Part shown: in pieces, positions 12,888 through 26,009 of the stretch
Layout: every line of letters starts with the position of its first letter
Position numbering within the stretch: position 1 is the first letter of the stretch
DNA from: Hirudo medicinalis
Taxonomy: Eukaryota > Annelida > Clitellata > Hirudinida > Hirudinidae
Assembly (NCBI GenBank): GCA_011800805.1
Contig: MPNW01000077.1
Span: 128,849 to 192,848, forward strand
DNA length: 64,000 nucleotides
Reading direction: 5' to 3'
The notes under the pieces: generated by a model
What the model saw: only the letters and a program-made list of their open reading frames with translations
Told to the model about the DNA's origin: nothing
Databases searched by the model: none
Program-made: the position numbers and the translations under genes

Positions 12888-14564
12888 TGGGTCCCTTGCT
12901 AATTAATTTATAACTTTTCAATTTTAAGTTTTACATGGGTTGAAAGAATTTCTTCTATTTTCTGAGAGCTGTTTTTCATCATGTGCAAAAAGAGGGTTAC
13001 AAATTGAGAGGAGACATTTGAACAATATAGATGATGGTTGCATGCCTAAGCTTTAAGTTGTGTTTTTTTGCTCTTAATGTTCGTTTGATTTTCTGTATTT
13101 GATATTATGTCTTCTGTTGAATAACTGAAATTTGGTTTGTTTTGGCTAAAGTTTATGTTATAATAACAGTAGAGATATTAAAGCTGCCTCTTTTGGCTTA
13201 ATTGAATTACATTTTTTGTTTTGAATGGTAGTGCTCTCGTGTTTGTTAAGAATAAAGAGTAACTCGCTTGAAATGGATTAATGTGATTTCAAGGAAGAGC
13301 TAGTGGAACTAACCCTTTCTCTTAACAGTTGGTCGAGATGTCTCAACTGTTAAGTGGGTCAGCTGCTTTGAACTGGGCCTTCAGACCAGCGCTCTTCAAC
13401 ATCGAAAGCGCCCTGCACACGGAGGCGTGGCTAAGGGTGGCGAAACTGATTTCGTGACCCCCAGCTTAACTGAAGAAAACCAATCGTAATCTGAAAACTC
13501 TAGCTGAAGCTAAGCCATAAATAATTATGAATGCTAATGATAATACTAGCTTGTATTTTGTTTAGAAATTTAAGCTGGTCGTGAATCATGTATCAAGATT
13601 GCATAGCATCGTTAATTTGGTATCCAAATGTGTGGACCAAAATTTTGACAGAAGTGCAATCCCCTTGAGACCTTCCTCATTCGATAAAACATTTCTAACG
13701 ACTCGAAATGGTTCATGTTTCACCAGCTTTAAGACACTCAGAAACGCCTATGTTTTCGAATCTGATGAGATTCGCAGATTCACTACGTCGTCTTGATTTG
13801 ATTCTGGAAAAATTAGATCAGATTTTAAACGATTGCATCACGACACTTCTGTCATTAACCATTATGAATCACCAAATTCAACGCGAACAGCTCTGACGCG
13901 AAGCAACATGACCGACGATGTAAATTATTTTCTATTGAAATGACCTCGTTCGCAGCCTGTCGGCGAAAGTAAGAGGCGGAGTTACGTGCATGTTGCCGTA
14001 TAAAGTAGCTTTTCATCCTTACAACCCAAAATAGCGATGATTTAGTATCTGTTGGCCGAAAATCGACAGCTCAGGCCTGAGTTTCACGGTGATGTTTGTA
14101 ATTTCTTCAAGTGAGCCGTTTGAATATGGTCTTAATATCCTAATGACTTGGGCTAACAGCAGGTCGGGGGCGTTAGGTAAAAGCTGCGAAATTACATACG
14201 CTACAAATTTATTAAGACTCCGTAACTCTCTATTAGCAAAAGTCGTCCAAAGGTTAAATTTTGTGTGATGGTGGCGTCGTCTTGTAAAGATTTAATATGA
14301 TTCGGACTGTAGTTTCTGATCTAGTTTAAAGACTTCGTTTTAACAATGTTCGTTCTATTTTGAATCTTTCTGGCTGTTTCTTCGGCGTTTAACAAATCAA
14401 GAAAGTTATTAATTTGCCCCTCCAACTGTCCTATATATCACGAAGTATCTTCTATCGCATATTTCTATGTCGTTTTCCAGAATAACTCCCTGGAGATGTC
14501 GACAAAAAGTTTGTAACAGTGATTTGACAACATAATTCAATACGGATCAAATTACCTATGCACA
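12888..14564. other. spacer between CASC3 and the nuclear receptor gene
   Basis: Holds the CASC3 3' UTR (AATAAA-like signal near 13251) and presumably the promoter and 5' UTR of the nuclear receptor gene; 13900-14100 is richer in CpG than its surroundings. Two ORFs of 60-70 codons near 13581-13896 show no family features. An inverted repeat lies at 13321-13354. Confidence 0.5.
13321..13354. repeat. perfect 10-bp inverted repeat (hairpin)
   Basis: CTTAACAGTT at 13321-13330 and its exact complement at 13345-13354 flank a 14-nt loop. Function unknown; it could be a transposon end or chance. Confidence 0.5.
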
Positions 14565-17500
14565 ATGGATATCCAACCCATTCTTTCCCCTTTCAATCCA
14601 GCCCTTAGCTATAGCCTGTTGGTAGACGATTTTTTTAACTTGGAGGACCAAAGCACCACGACAATCCTCACTGACGACGAAGCAATCGACTACGAGGATT
14701 ATAATAATAATAACCTAGTGGAAAGCGAGGATCTTTCGAATTTTAAAGACAAGGAAGACGATATAAAACCTAGCACTGATTTGAGGACAGACGTTATGGA
14801 AGAACAGAGCGTGGAGGAGATAATCGTCTTTGATCCTCACATTTCCGACGGAAAGGAACTGACCGAACTTGAAGCGATGGATATATCGCAAGATGTCAAA
14901 GGAGACATCACTAACTACATTTTCGTTAAATGTCAAGATAATGCCGATGATAACAGATCGTGCCTGTTAAGCTCACTCTGTTCAACTGTAGATCAATCGC
15001 CCGCCAATATCAGTTTCCCCAACGATATAAAAGGTCAACATCAAATGACCACCTCCCCCCTATTAGGTTCATCCCCCGGACCGTTATCCCCGATGCTGCC
15101 CCCGTGCAGGGTCTGCGGGGAAAAGGCTTCAGGGTTTCATTATGGAGCAAATACCTGCGAAGCGTGCAAGGTGGGTTTCGGCCTAAGTTCTGAATCTTTT
15201 AAAATAACGTTTGATATCCATTATTTTATGTGGTCATTCTTATTTATTTATATTCTTGGGAGTCTAACAATTTCAATAGGTCGATTTACCGCATGTATCG
15301 TAGGTAATGGAATCTAAAAAATTGAAGCCATTTATGCGATGAAGTAAAACAAGGATATAATAAAATAAACGATAAAGTAAGAATTTGTCATTCCACAGAG
15401 GCTCATGATTTGATTTTGGTTGCTTATTGCTTCTTCTTTTAAATGTGTTGGTGATGCTGTTTTTCTATTGCATCAGACATAAACGAAGTATATTATTGTT
15501 TACAGTAGTTTGGATAAACAAATTAGTCTTATAAACAATCTGCATCTAAATTAAATGATAAATATTGAAATGATAAACTTTCACTACCAATAATTTGTTG
15601 AGCTTTAAGGGTTTTCTCATAATTAAATAAAAACTAAATTTTAGTTTAAACTTCACCCTTAATTTAAATCGTGAATTTATCAAGTCGTTATTTGAATCCA
15701 GAGCTTTAAATTCATTCACATGAAATTATTTTGATAATTTATGACCGCCCGGAAAAATGTTAGCCTTTATAAAAAAAAAAGGATTCCTGTTGAAATTGCT
15801 TGGTTATGAAAAACTTAAGCTACTTACTGCATGATTATAAATATAAATTTAAGCTTTAGTTATGTGGCCATTGCGTGAAAATTAAAATAAAATTAACTTT
15901 CTTAATAATAATAATAATAATAACAATAATAATAACAATATTAATAATAATAATAATAATAAAAATAACAACAATAATAATAATAAGAGTTAATTTGTAA
16001 TGCGCCAGAGGCGCCTTATATTTTCGTTGTCCTGGCTTCACATTGGCGTCCTGAAGAGATGAGTCTTCGGGTGACGCTCGAAGAGCTCCAGGGATGGTTG
16101 AGCTCTTACGAGGTAAGTACGTTCCAAACAGCAGGGGAGGCATATGATTGGCTCTTGTTGTAAATAAAGGTCTCTGAAAAGGAATTACAGTTTGCTAATA
16201 GTTTATTACAAATTTACTTATATTTATCCTTACCTATAGTTTCAAGACATACGAATTGATAATATAATAGTAACAATAGTGGCAATGTTATTAACACCGA
16301 ACAATTGGCAAAACAAAAATAAAAATAATTTATCGACGTCATCGCACTCACTTAATTAGAATCATGGGACTTTACTTATGTAAAACATTTGTAATCACTT
16401 GTATTTCTCTTTTGGTTTTGGTGTTCTTCCATGCTCCAAAGAGAGTTTCGTAGCATTTTATGATGATTGCGATGCTAATAAATAGTATCAAATCAGACAA
16501 CGCTTCGTAATGATAACGGTAAGTTAATAAACATGTCTCGGAACTTTATCAGCGCGTTAGTGATAATTGTCAAGTTAACAACTCTAAAACTTTAAATAAA
16601 TAATTGTTAGTACGTACTACTACGATATTATAGGGGTTCTTCAGGAGAAGTCTACAAAGGAAACAGAGTTATCGATGCCTTGGATCAAACGATTGTGATA
16701 TCTCATCAGGAAAGAGGAACGTTTGCGCGGCTTGCAGGTATCGAAAATGTCTGTCCCTCGGAATGTCGAAAACTGGTTTGTTGAAAAGTTGCATTTTTGT
16801 ATGTCACATTTCACCAGGATACAAATTTAAAAAGTCTTGAATTTAAAAAAGGTAAAATCGATAAAAGGTAACAATTCCGATTAGAATTGTTTGGCTGAGT
16901 TCAAATGAAAAATCTTTTTTAAATAAACAATAGATAAATAACTAAGAAATAGTTCAATAAATAGTAAATGGTTAATAAATAGCTGAATAAAAACTCTTTA
17001 TGCAAGCCATAAAAACGGGTCGTTACACTCACGCCAAGAAAACCAAAGACATTCAGGAGGTGAAAAGACTCCAACGCAAACAATTATTGAGAGAGGAACA
17101 GACAGATTCCTCCCAACTTCTACCCTGCAGCGTCCACTCGGATGTCATCGATGATGAAACTGCTGAGGAGATCCTTGACAAAATCATGAATGTCCACAGG
17201 CAACAAACACCTCACACACCTGAATTTTTTGAAAAACTATCTCAAAAGGAACAGGATTACTTGGTAAACATCCTCTTTTTTGACCGTCGTATCGACGTGA
17301 TTTCTGTTTGATGCGAAGTTGATTCTCATAATTATTTTCTGGTAATAAGCATCTTTGTTTAAATGGCCGCAGTAAGGTATTTGTTTCTAGAAATGCCTAT
17401 GTTAATGCCTATGCTAATGTTTCTAGAGACAAAGAGTTACGAGTTAAGAGTTATACTTATAGATGCATATCGGTTACGTAACATACATATAATTAGCAAA

Positions 17501-20500
17501 TTTTTGAGAGTTATGCCAAACTCGCCTTTTACGATGATTTAAATATTGAGTACCACAAATATTGTTTATGGAATAGCCCTTGTTCCCTTTGTTCCTATTC
17601 TCTAATTCATCCTTATTTGTCATACTGCAATATTGTCTGGACATCTAATTATTCTAAAACCGGTATGTAATCAAAAGAGATATTTTACGTATAATGTCAT
17701 CCTCAGTCACGCTCAGCAACAAAATTCTCCTTCACCAATAATAAAATACCCAATATTTATCAGTTGAATACGTTTTCAAATAGCTGTGTTTCTACACAAA
17801 TTCTCACTAAATATGCTGTATACTTCATTTAATAGCTGCTTCATCATCCGCTCATCAGAAATTCATTCTCGTGACTCGCGTAATGTTAATCGCTTTCGGA
17901 GTGAATGTGCAAATACAACACTTAAACAATCATACTTACTAAACACTTAAATATCTGATAACTCCTTTCTTCCGCCTCGCACACTTTCTCATTTTGATTT
18001 TACTTATTTCGTTTGTTACACAAAATTATTCAATTATTCTTCTACATAGGTGGTCCTTAGAGGGATGGGATTTTCTTTGCCTTTGGACGTCATTTCTTTT
18101 ACTTTTCAGTTATCTTTGTATTTTAGTTATTGTTTGCTTGTGTTCGATATAGATAAAATCAAATCAAATGAAAATTCTACATACTGGATAAATCTAGAAA
18201 TTTAGCGGACCTTTTTTGTCTTGCATTCTCTGGAGAACCAGGCAAAAGAACCTTAAATCCATGAGTGGCTCGCCAAGAAATCTCTTGATTTTTTGTTTTG
18301 GATTTCTTCTATGCCATTCGACTGATTAGCCGACTTTGAAGATGTCGACTTCTATGATATTTTGGCTATCAGCATTTTATAATTATAGTTTTGTAAAACT
18401 TTCAGATTAGAAGGAAATTAAAAGAGGAAATGTTTGGACCCTTGAGGCCAATCAGCCAAGACGAATACAGCAACATCTACCATTGCACAGGTATCGATGT
18501 GGATGGAAGAAAAGCAATGCTGGAACACATGTTGCCATGCATCGAGAGGGCAGTCAAGAGGTTCGTGACTTTTGCCAAAGCCGTGCCAGGGTTCAAGGAT
18601 TTGCCTTTGGAAGATCAGATCAAACTTATCAAAGGTTGGCAGAAGTTTCTATGGTGCCATACTGGTTAATGAGTATTTACTCATTTATTGAATTAAATAC
18701 CATTGCAAAAGCATCGATGCAAGAGGCAGTGAACGATTTATAAAATGCCACCACACCTGGGACGTCATTTCAAAGGGATCGGGGCAAACCACCCAATTGA
18801 GATGAGGCCCCTGCATCACACCTGCTCCAGGTGGTGATGCCTGCTTGAACACAATAGTTTTGATTTTATCTTCGAGTGGTGCCTATTTCCCAATAAAGAA
18901 ATTTATTTACTAATGAACCAATAAAATGACACAATGGCTTTGCATAAGAGCTGGAGATATGAATGATGTGTTTGCTTGTTTTGAATTTGTAAAAATTTGT
19001 TATCTGTTTGGTTTTGTCCACTATTGATAAATTCCTAAGGTGATGATGATCCCTTCAAGTTATGGTTTATTGCTTTTATGGCAATTCATCTTTCAACTCT
19101 AAGGTTGATGTCCTGAAAACAAAAAGTACATTAATTTTAATTATCATGACCTTATGTTATGCCTGCTTATTCACTCTCTCTCCTCGATATCAGCTGTAGA
19201 GCTCCATTTAAAAGACACAAATAAGCTTTACTTTTAAAGCTGTTTTGATGAAAAAATCCTTGAATGTGGTTGAATCGATGCTACTTATTTAACAATTAAC
19301 AAACAATATTTGATGTGGTTTAGTTTTACTATTTATTTACAATTTTATTTTATAAACAATTTTTTTGCTCTCTGCAATCTAAATTTTTATGCCAAATTTT
19401 ACATTAGACAAAGCATGTATTTGAGGTGGAAGTTGCAATTTCAAGTGTCGATTTCATCTACCGAAGCACGATCGCCCGTTCGCCGAGATTCTCTTGAAAT
19501 TCTTTGTTAGGAAAAGTCGAGGTAGCTAAGAGTCAATTGAGAGGCAAATATAAAAATAAATCTCAACAGAAATGTCTGGCTATAAATTGATTGAAAACAT
19601 AATAAAATAATACTCAAGAGATATATAAATATTGCAAACAACAATTAAGGCTATTGCATAATATAAATAATATTTTATATTATTTACCAATCATTTTTCG
19701 TTGAATTGTTCAATTTTCCAAAAAATCTAAATCTGATATACTTCCAATATTGTTTGTTACTATTAATTAAATAACTAATATTTATCAGTTATTGACATTT
19801 TTGTCATTAAAGTGATTTTTAATGGCAGAAAGTCATGAGACAATAGGACATTGCTACATAACTCGCCTCAAGAGAACATTTAAAATATTAAAATGATTTT
19901 CTGATTTTAGCAAAAATTATGATGTCATGCGACATGATATGATAATACACTAAATCGGTTTTTGCAAAGCATTTGTGCGACCTCTTCTCAGTGCGTGCAA
20001 AAGATGAACATCTGGGCTCTAGGGAGATAGTGTGAATGTGGATCTCTATGCAGAACACAACTTGTAAAAATTGGCCAACATCGTTCATAACACAATCTAA
20101 GCAGCTAAGTGACTCTTTCGATGCTGTTTGCAGGTTCTAGGTTCGAGGCTTGGCTAATATCTTCCTACAGAGCCTTCAATTCCGAGCACCTGCTGTACAC
20201 CCACTACTGCGGGAGCACCGTGCACTTAGAAAACATGTCCAGACTGTACGACGAAAGTTTCCTTCGAGATGTATTCAAGGTCTTTTATTAAGCTCTCATT
20301 TTGCAATTGCTAGTTGCAGACTCATGTCTTCATTCTTGTGAATTATTGTTTACAAATATTAAAATCACAAACTATGATAATACCCGTTTTCAGTACATTA
20401 ATTTCATTAAGGATATTAAGGATTATTAGTTATTTATTATTTTATTATTTTTTCAAATTGCAAATCATTTTTTATTAACCGAGTTCTACAAAGTATGTGT

Positions 20501-22007
20501 TTATAGCTTAAGCCTATTATTAATTATATCACTATGTTAATATTCAAAGCATCTTAATAATATTAATATTGGTAGTTATTTTGTGATGATAGATATTTTT
20601 ATGGAGCCATATCTCATCAATGGTTACGACCTATCACCTTTCCTATCGCACAAATGACATGTTTGCATTCGCGCCTCTTATTCTCGGCTAAATTTTCGCT
20701 TGCTGGGTGAGCAGGTAAGGCATTTGCCCTCTGTTTGCTTTTGAAATAAATAAATAAATAATGTTGATGTATTTATTAAAATCATTTATTTGAGAGTAAA
20801 ATGCAAATGTAGTTCATTTATATGGCACAACATGCATAGCATCAGAGGCACTTCTTTTTAAACATTTACATGGCTCTCCTTCCCAAGGGCGCTCGTGACA
20901 GTGCAAGCTGGGTTTCGAACACGATGCATTATGACCGTTGCCATTACCACCACACTCAGGAACGCAACCTGTTCGGCCATCCTGTACGTTTATCATTTAA
21001 GGTTATGCTAATAATAGTATTAATTATAATTTTACCTCTGCAAAAGCCTGAAAATAAACAAAATGCAATAAGTCTATAGATGTTCTATTTGTTAAACGTT
21101 TATCAGTTTCTCATGAATATTCATAATGATTCATTGCTGCAAAAGCTGGATCTTTTTTTATAAACTCTGCCAATATTAGTATATTATGACCTGGAACAAA
21201 ATGAATTCAGAAATTGTAAACAAAGTTTTATAAAAAGAGCCTATGCTTAGAAACAAAATGAATGGCCATAAATATTTCCTATTTAAACAAACATTAAAAC
21301 CAGCTGGATCATAACTGTTCAAGCATATTGCAACTGCCTAAATATGTTAGATTCATCAATTAAATGTGTTTGTGGGAATATCACTAGGGTACATTTTCTC
21401 CAACATTTGATCTCCATTGCACTCAAGTCAAACATAATTTTTAATTTCAGATGGTTGGTGACATAAAAAAGCTGGACCTCACAGAAGAGGAAGAATGTAT
21501 GTTGAAGGCTATTCTAATATTTTTTAGAGGTTGGTTCATTTCCATCTAGTTTCTTCTAAGAAAGGCATTATACTATCAAATTCCTCTAAACAAATCAAGT
21601 CTGTTTTCCAATAGTTCAAATAAACTTATTAATATCCTTAATGAAATTAATTTACTGAAAACTGGTATTATCATATTTTGTGTTTTTAGTATTTGTATCC
21701 AATATCAAGTATTTCCCTAGCCATTTCCATTGTTGTCTTGCTTAATACATATTACATATTAGACAGATCTCTCCTGCAAGACCCAGATTTGGTGGATGTC
21801 CATCAAACAAGACTCATACAGACTCTCTCTATCATACATCGCAAAAGAAAACCGAAAGATAGAATATTCTTTGGCAAGGTGTCTGCAGTATTAACCGAGA
21901 TGAGAACACTGACAGATATTCATACCACCCAAGAAAATAAAATACAGGTGGAATGGGCTACCGATGTGCCTATTCCTCCACTGCTCTATGAATTATTCTA
22001 CGTGTGA
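14565..22007 (+). CDS. nuclear hormone receptor, NR1 (subfamily 1)-like, complete DBD and LBD
   Basis: Ligand-regulated transcription factor. Exons: 14565-15170, 16634-16775, 17007-17263, 18406-18634, 20134-20279, 21451-21529 and 21763-22007; all phases agree; 567 residues. Residues 1-178 are an acidic A/B region. The DBD spans about 180-255. Finger 1 reads CRVCGEKASGFHYGANTCEA and runs into the P box CEACKGFFRRS. Finger 2 has CLGSNDC and CAAC with canonical C-x5-C-x9-C-x2-C spacing, then RYRKCLSLGMS. The C-terminal extension is AIKTGRYTHAKKTKD. The LBD signature FAKAVPGFKDLPLEDQIKLI is in exon 4, LTEEEECMLKAILIFF in exon 6, and the AF-2 helix PPLLYELFYV ends the protein, so it should be able to bind coactivator. 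The exact orthologue group is not recognised; most NR1 receptors have EGCKG in the P box. Confidence 0.88.
15900..16140 (-). repeat. possible retroposon with (TTA)n tail, in nuclear receptor intron 1
   Basis: Read on the minus strand, about 150 nt of moderately GC-rich sequence with the palindromic-looking GGCGCCTCTGGCGC runs into ATTACAAATTAACTC. It then becomes a TTA/TTG microsatellite at 15903-15985. A unique body followed by a simple-repeat tail is typical of LINE-mobilised retroposons. A 95-codon minus-strand ORF across it is not conserved-looking. No second copy is visible in this window. Confidence 0.45.
18746..18842. repeat. short element with imperfect terminal inverted repeats, nuclear receptor intron 4
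   Basis: GCCACCACACCTGG near the left and CCAGGTGGTGATGC near the right pair with one indel and flank about 70 bp of GC-richer sequence. The left part also contains GGGACGTCATTT, shared with the ends of the element at 27231-27345. It may be a miniature DNA transposon. Confidence 0.4.
20800..20990 (-). repeat. tRNA-derived SINE family A, copy 2 (nuclear receptor intron 5)
   Basis: Sense on the minus strand: ATGGCCGAACAGG (A-box-like), B box TGTTCGAAACCC (20910-20921), GAGCGCCCTTGGGAAGGAG, and a 3' block ending CATATAAATGAACTACATTT. This is the best-preserved copy and aligns with copy 1 at 11828-12001. Confidence 0.75.
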
Positions 22008-23387
22008 TGGCTTGACAACTTAAAGCATCTATATTGCCATATGAAGGAATTATGCTTATGATTGTCACAGATTTTCTCTGACTTTTGCAATGAGATTTCA
22101 CAACGGCATGTGCGACGCACACAGGAATGTGAATATAACCAATTTTAAATGGTTCCACATTCATACTTTCTGACAGATACCAGAGTCCACTTTTTCAAAA
22201 CTGCATGGTGATTCCATTTTAAAAGCATAATTTTTCAAGCATCTCACTACATGTGTTTGATTGGAGTATGAGATTGGCCAGCCTGCACTAGCGGAAGGAA
22301 ACATCTTAATGAAAAGGGCCTTTGTTCCAGTGGGAGTTCTTTTTCTGAATGTATTTGAAATTACACAGCCATCACCTTCTGATAATTAGCTAAATGTTTG
22401 CTCAATTTTTCACTAACAATGCAGGTTTTGTATTTGGATGGATTTGATTCTTGGTTCATGATTTATTTCATTGATATGGTGCTATTTAAAGATTTTGGGC
22501 CCATTACCATGAGAAGCCCAACATTTAAATTCTTGAGAATTATTGATTGAAAAACTGAAAAATTACCTGGCAGTTATTCATGAATTTAACATCAACATTA
22601 AAATATGCAATTTGTGAGAGCAACCCCAAAAATCAAATTATATTTGAGATTTGTTTGAATCAGAAAATAGCAACAATAGGCATATATCACTGAATAGCTA
22701 ATGAAAAAATGCTTCTAAATGAAGTGCTCAATTTAAGTTCATGTGATGTCAAGCTGTACTTGTTCAGAAATAACTTCAATGTAACGGAGGAGGTGATTGA
22801 AGATGGATATTCTTTTCCACTTGATCACAAGTCTGAATTTTTCTTTTCATCTTAAAATAAATAAGTCAATTTTATTCATGAAATTATTAAGTGTAAATAC
22901 AATACAAATACTAAATAATGATAGTGTCAACATCTGTTTGTATTTAATAGGCATTTTGAGTGCCTTAAATATCCATGAGTGCATGAGACAATGAGTGCAA
23001 ATGTTATTAGTGACTTATGTTCCAAAGGAACTGTGGGAAGCTTTCCTTGAGTTTTTGAGGTGTTGTAAAACCCAACAGGACCGGTTCGTTAAAAATAAAG
23101 ACTGTTGCATGCAACCCTCTGAGCTAACCTGCTTTACCAGTCCTTTGATCTTTGTTAATGATCAAGCTTTTGTTTTAAACAAGTGAAAAACCATGATAAA
23201 ATTTTGCTGCTTCAGACTTTAAAATTAACTTTAGAAATTCATAAAATATTTCATGGGTGAGCTTTGCTGCAGCTAGGCATGCTCCAAAACATGTAATAAT
23301 ATTATAACATACAATGAAATATCAAATCTATTATTTAATAAATTTATTAAATCTTATGTTAGGCAACACAATTTCTTGCCAAATTTT
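22008..23387. other. convergent spacer between nuclear receptor and Reeler gene
   Basis: 3' UTR sequence of both genes; minus-strand AATAAA signals near 23335-23345 suit the Reeler mRNA. I see no other gene, repeat family or structured element. Confidence 0.5.
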
Positions 23388-24357
23388 TCATAAAAGAAAC
23401 AAATTACATAGAAAAATAGCATCTTCGAACTCACTGTCAAATTCATGGTTGAACAGAGAATTGTAAAGCACGACGACTTTGTCCGACCAGAAACTGCTTT
23501 CGGACTCGGCAATAGTTCCACTAGAAAGTCATATCTTTATTTATTTTTTTATCACTTAGAGTGGTCCATTTGGTATGATATGATCTGAATATCTTTTATT
23601 TTATATTTATGGTAAGGATAAGATTGCCATTAACCACAATGCAAGAAAAAAATTGCCTGAGGTAGAGAACTTGATGTCTGGCATTATCAGGAGCTTTCCA
23701 AATAAAGGTCAATTCAGTTTTGACTTCAGGAGTGGTGTGAGTTAAAGTATCATCTGGGTGGCGGCAGGTTATTGTTTTGGCCTGGCTGTGTAACGACCTA
23801 AACTTACCTCGACTCCTTCCAAGTTCATCTCTCACTTGAAAAGTAAGTCCTCTGAACTTGTGGCCATATATTCTGACTAATAAACCTCTTCAGTCTTGAT
23901 ATACTTAACAGATTAAATTTAAATAATAAATACATTATAAAGTTGTCATGTAAGCTTATATATATTATATAACTCAAAGGTCAGTATTTAATAGAACCAA
24001 TAATTTTTCTTCATTTTAGCCAACTTGAAGTTTCAAAAAGCAAGGCAATTGATAAGCATTAACGTCTTTTTTCCTGTTCTTGAACGTAGAGTCCTTATAA
24101 GGAATAAAAATAGAACTGCATAAAAATAAACATAAGAACGCCTATTGCTTACATTGTATCTCACGACCCGGACTAAACAGATAATCTCCTTGTAAAGTTT
24201 CGACTGTGTAAGGATTTGGGAACTGCTTTGGGTCCTTTGGAAGAACTCCGTAATGTTGAGGTTCGAGATCATAACACGCTCCATGAGGGGCACCACTGCC
24301 ATAACCATTGACGTCTATCCTGAACGATAAGACCATAATTACCGTCGCCAAAAGCAT
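23388..24357 (-). CDS. secreted Reeler-domain protein (putative defence-protein type)
   Basis: Small extracellular protein made of one Reeler (reelin N-terminal-like) domain. Such proteins are described in arthropods and molluscs, often as immune-induced 'defence proteins'; the biochemical role is unsettled. Exons in transcript order: 24153-24357, 23657-23876 and 23388-23520; 185 residues. A signal peptide MLLATVIMVLSFRIDVNG opens the protein. The Reeler pattern follows: GSGAPHGACYDLEPQH, NPYTVE, YLFSPGREIQ, a Gly/His-Phe-Arg-Gly turn (YGHKFRGLTFQVRDE), then GKFRSLHSQAKTITC, THTTPEVKTELTFIWKAPDN and ESESSFW. The only phase-correct exon 2-3 junction uses a GC donor (CAG^GCAATT), giving VLYLSGTIAES. 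A good GTGAGT lies inside the last exon, so an alternative longer form is possible. An acceptor just upstream of the ATG suggests a 5' UTR intron. Confidence 0.78.
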
Positions 24358-26009
24358 CTCCAACGTTTTCTTCACTAAAGCAACAAAAGGCGAGATGGTT
24401 GAAAGTGAGATTACATTTCCCCAAGAGACACGTGGCACCCTCCGATTTAGAACCTAAGTAATGAACGATAAATATTTTACCAAACCACGTCCACGCAATT
24501 TCGATAGAAATCTATTTAACTTGTCGCGGTAATATAATAAGCATTAATTAATTGCTTACACTGGAAGAAATCTATTCAAATTTATCAGACATCAACAACA
24601 GCAGTTGTTACGTGAATAAAATTCTATTGATCTAATTATTCTCCGAGGTGTCTGGTGTTATCATAAAAAGTTATTATGCTCATTTGACTTATATGACGAA
24701 AATAAAAATAAACGTGTTTTAATAACTCACTCCACCTGCTGATCACATCACTTCAGTAGTTATTTATAGCCCCTCTTTTCCAACAGAATGGAATTTGTCA
24801 ATAGAAAAATCAAAACTAATGCCATTTGTAAAATTATTTTTCAGCTACTATTTTAATTTTTTTTTGTACTTTAGAAGGTTTTACTTGATTTAGTATGCAG
24901 TACTTTAACAATGTGATTATAATACAGGTGTGCCAGGTGTTCACGTGACCAAACACCTTTATGGTAAAAAATCACCTCGATTGGTAATGACAGAAAAGTA
25001 ACGAAAATGTAATGTATCGATTCATTCAAAAAAGTGCTCTTTTGGAAAGTTTTGCTTAGGAATCGCGGATTCACTTTTGAAGAAAATCCTCGAGTCTTCG
25101 TAGATGTTTATAGATTTAAATAAACCAAACTTAAATGATTTGAGTCAATGAATTTAGCATCATCTACTTCCAAGGATAACACTTGCAACGTAAGCCAGCC
25201 ATGTTCGTATCTTTGGAATGTTACTTTTTATCAATTGTTAAGATAACATTGAGTTATTTGAATAGCTGATCTAAAGTCACAAAACTTTACTGAACTAAAC
25301 ACGTTTGCATGCACGAAATGACAAAAATAATAATATCGATCCATTTGAAATTATAAACTGTTCTCCTGAATAGAAATAAATTTGTCTGCTTTCACAGCAT
25401 GCAATTTGTAGCTTTCATTTGAAGCCTCTAAGTTCAAAACCAGAACCTTAAAAAGTTAGATTGGGTAGTATTAAACGAAATGAAGTTGTTACTGCATGAG
25501 GAATGGACGTAGCCATGGGGGACGAGGGGGTGGGGCAAGGCACTACCCCTGTCAGTATTCCCATTGATATTTTTTTAAATCCATATACTATTTTTAATGG
25601 GTATATGTGGCTAATTTCAGTAAAATAAATAAAACTGGAGCTATTACATATAATTTGTTTCATACATTACTAATTCATAAATATTAATAAATCCAAAAAT
25701 AATTTATTGATCATGATACAGTTCCAACAAGATTAGGAAAGCTTCCGACATCAATATTTATTAAATATTATAAGTTTCGATATCTAAATTACTAGTGTCA
25801 TTACTTTCCTCATGTGTCTCTATTTGAAATTAATTGTTTGCCGCTGCTCCACCAGTACTACACGCACTATTGTAATATAAGAAAATTTGCCCCTTGACCA
25901 AGTTATTAACCAAGGTATTTTCAATAATGAAAATAACAAATGTTAATTGATGCTTACGATATCAATAATAATATTTGGCTTTAGTTATTTCAGGAAATCT
26001 CGATCTCCA
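24358..26009. other. spacer between Reeler and TMEM200-like genes
   Basis: Contains the Reeler promoter and 5' UTR side, and interspersed repeat copy 2 (25541-25890). An upstream exon of the TMEM200-like gene may be here. No convincing coding exon was found; a 67-codon minus ORF at 24871-25074 has no family features. Confidence 0.45.
25541..25890 (+). repeat. interspersed repeat family B, copy 2
   Basis: Homologous to 4182-4400, in the same order: CACTACCCCTGTCAGT, TTTTTTTAAATCCATATA, AATAATTTATTGATCATGAT, AGGAAAGCTTCC, CATCAATATTTATTAAA, TGAAATTAATTGTTTG and CTCCACCAGTACTA. It is longer than copy 1 because of about 130 bp of extra internal sequence. Confidence 0.7.

Noticed and set aside
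15856..16143. 95-codon minus ORF in nuclear receptor intron 1
   Set aside because: Its C-terminal third is microsatellite translation and the rest lies in the retroposon-like body.
20855..20990. Possible tRNA gene at the B-box motif
   Set aside because: No acceptor-stem pairing and the region is repeated at two other loci, so it is a SINE.
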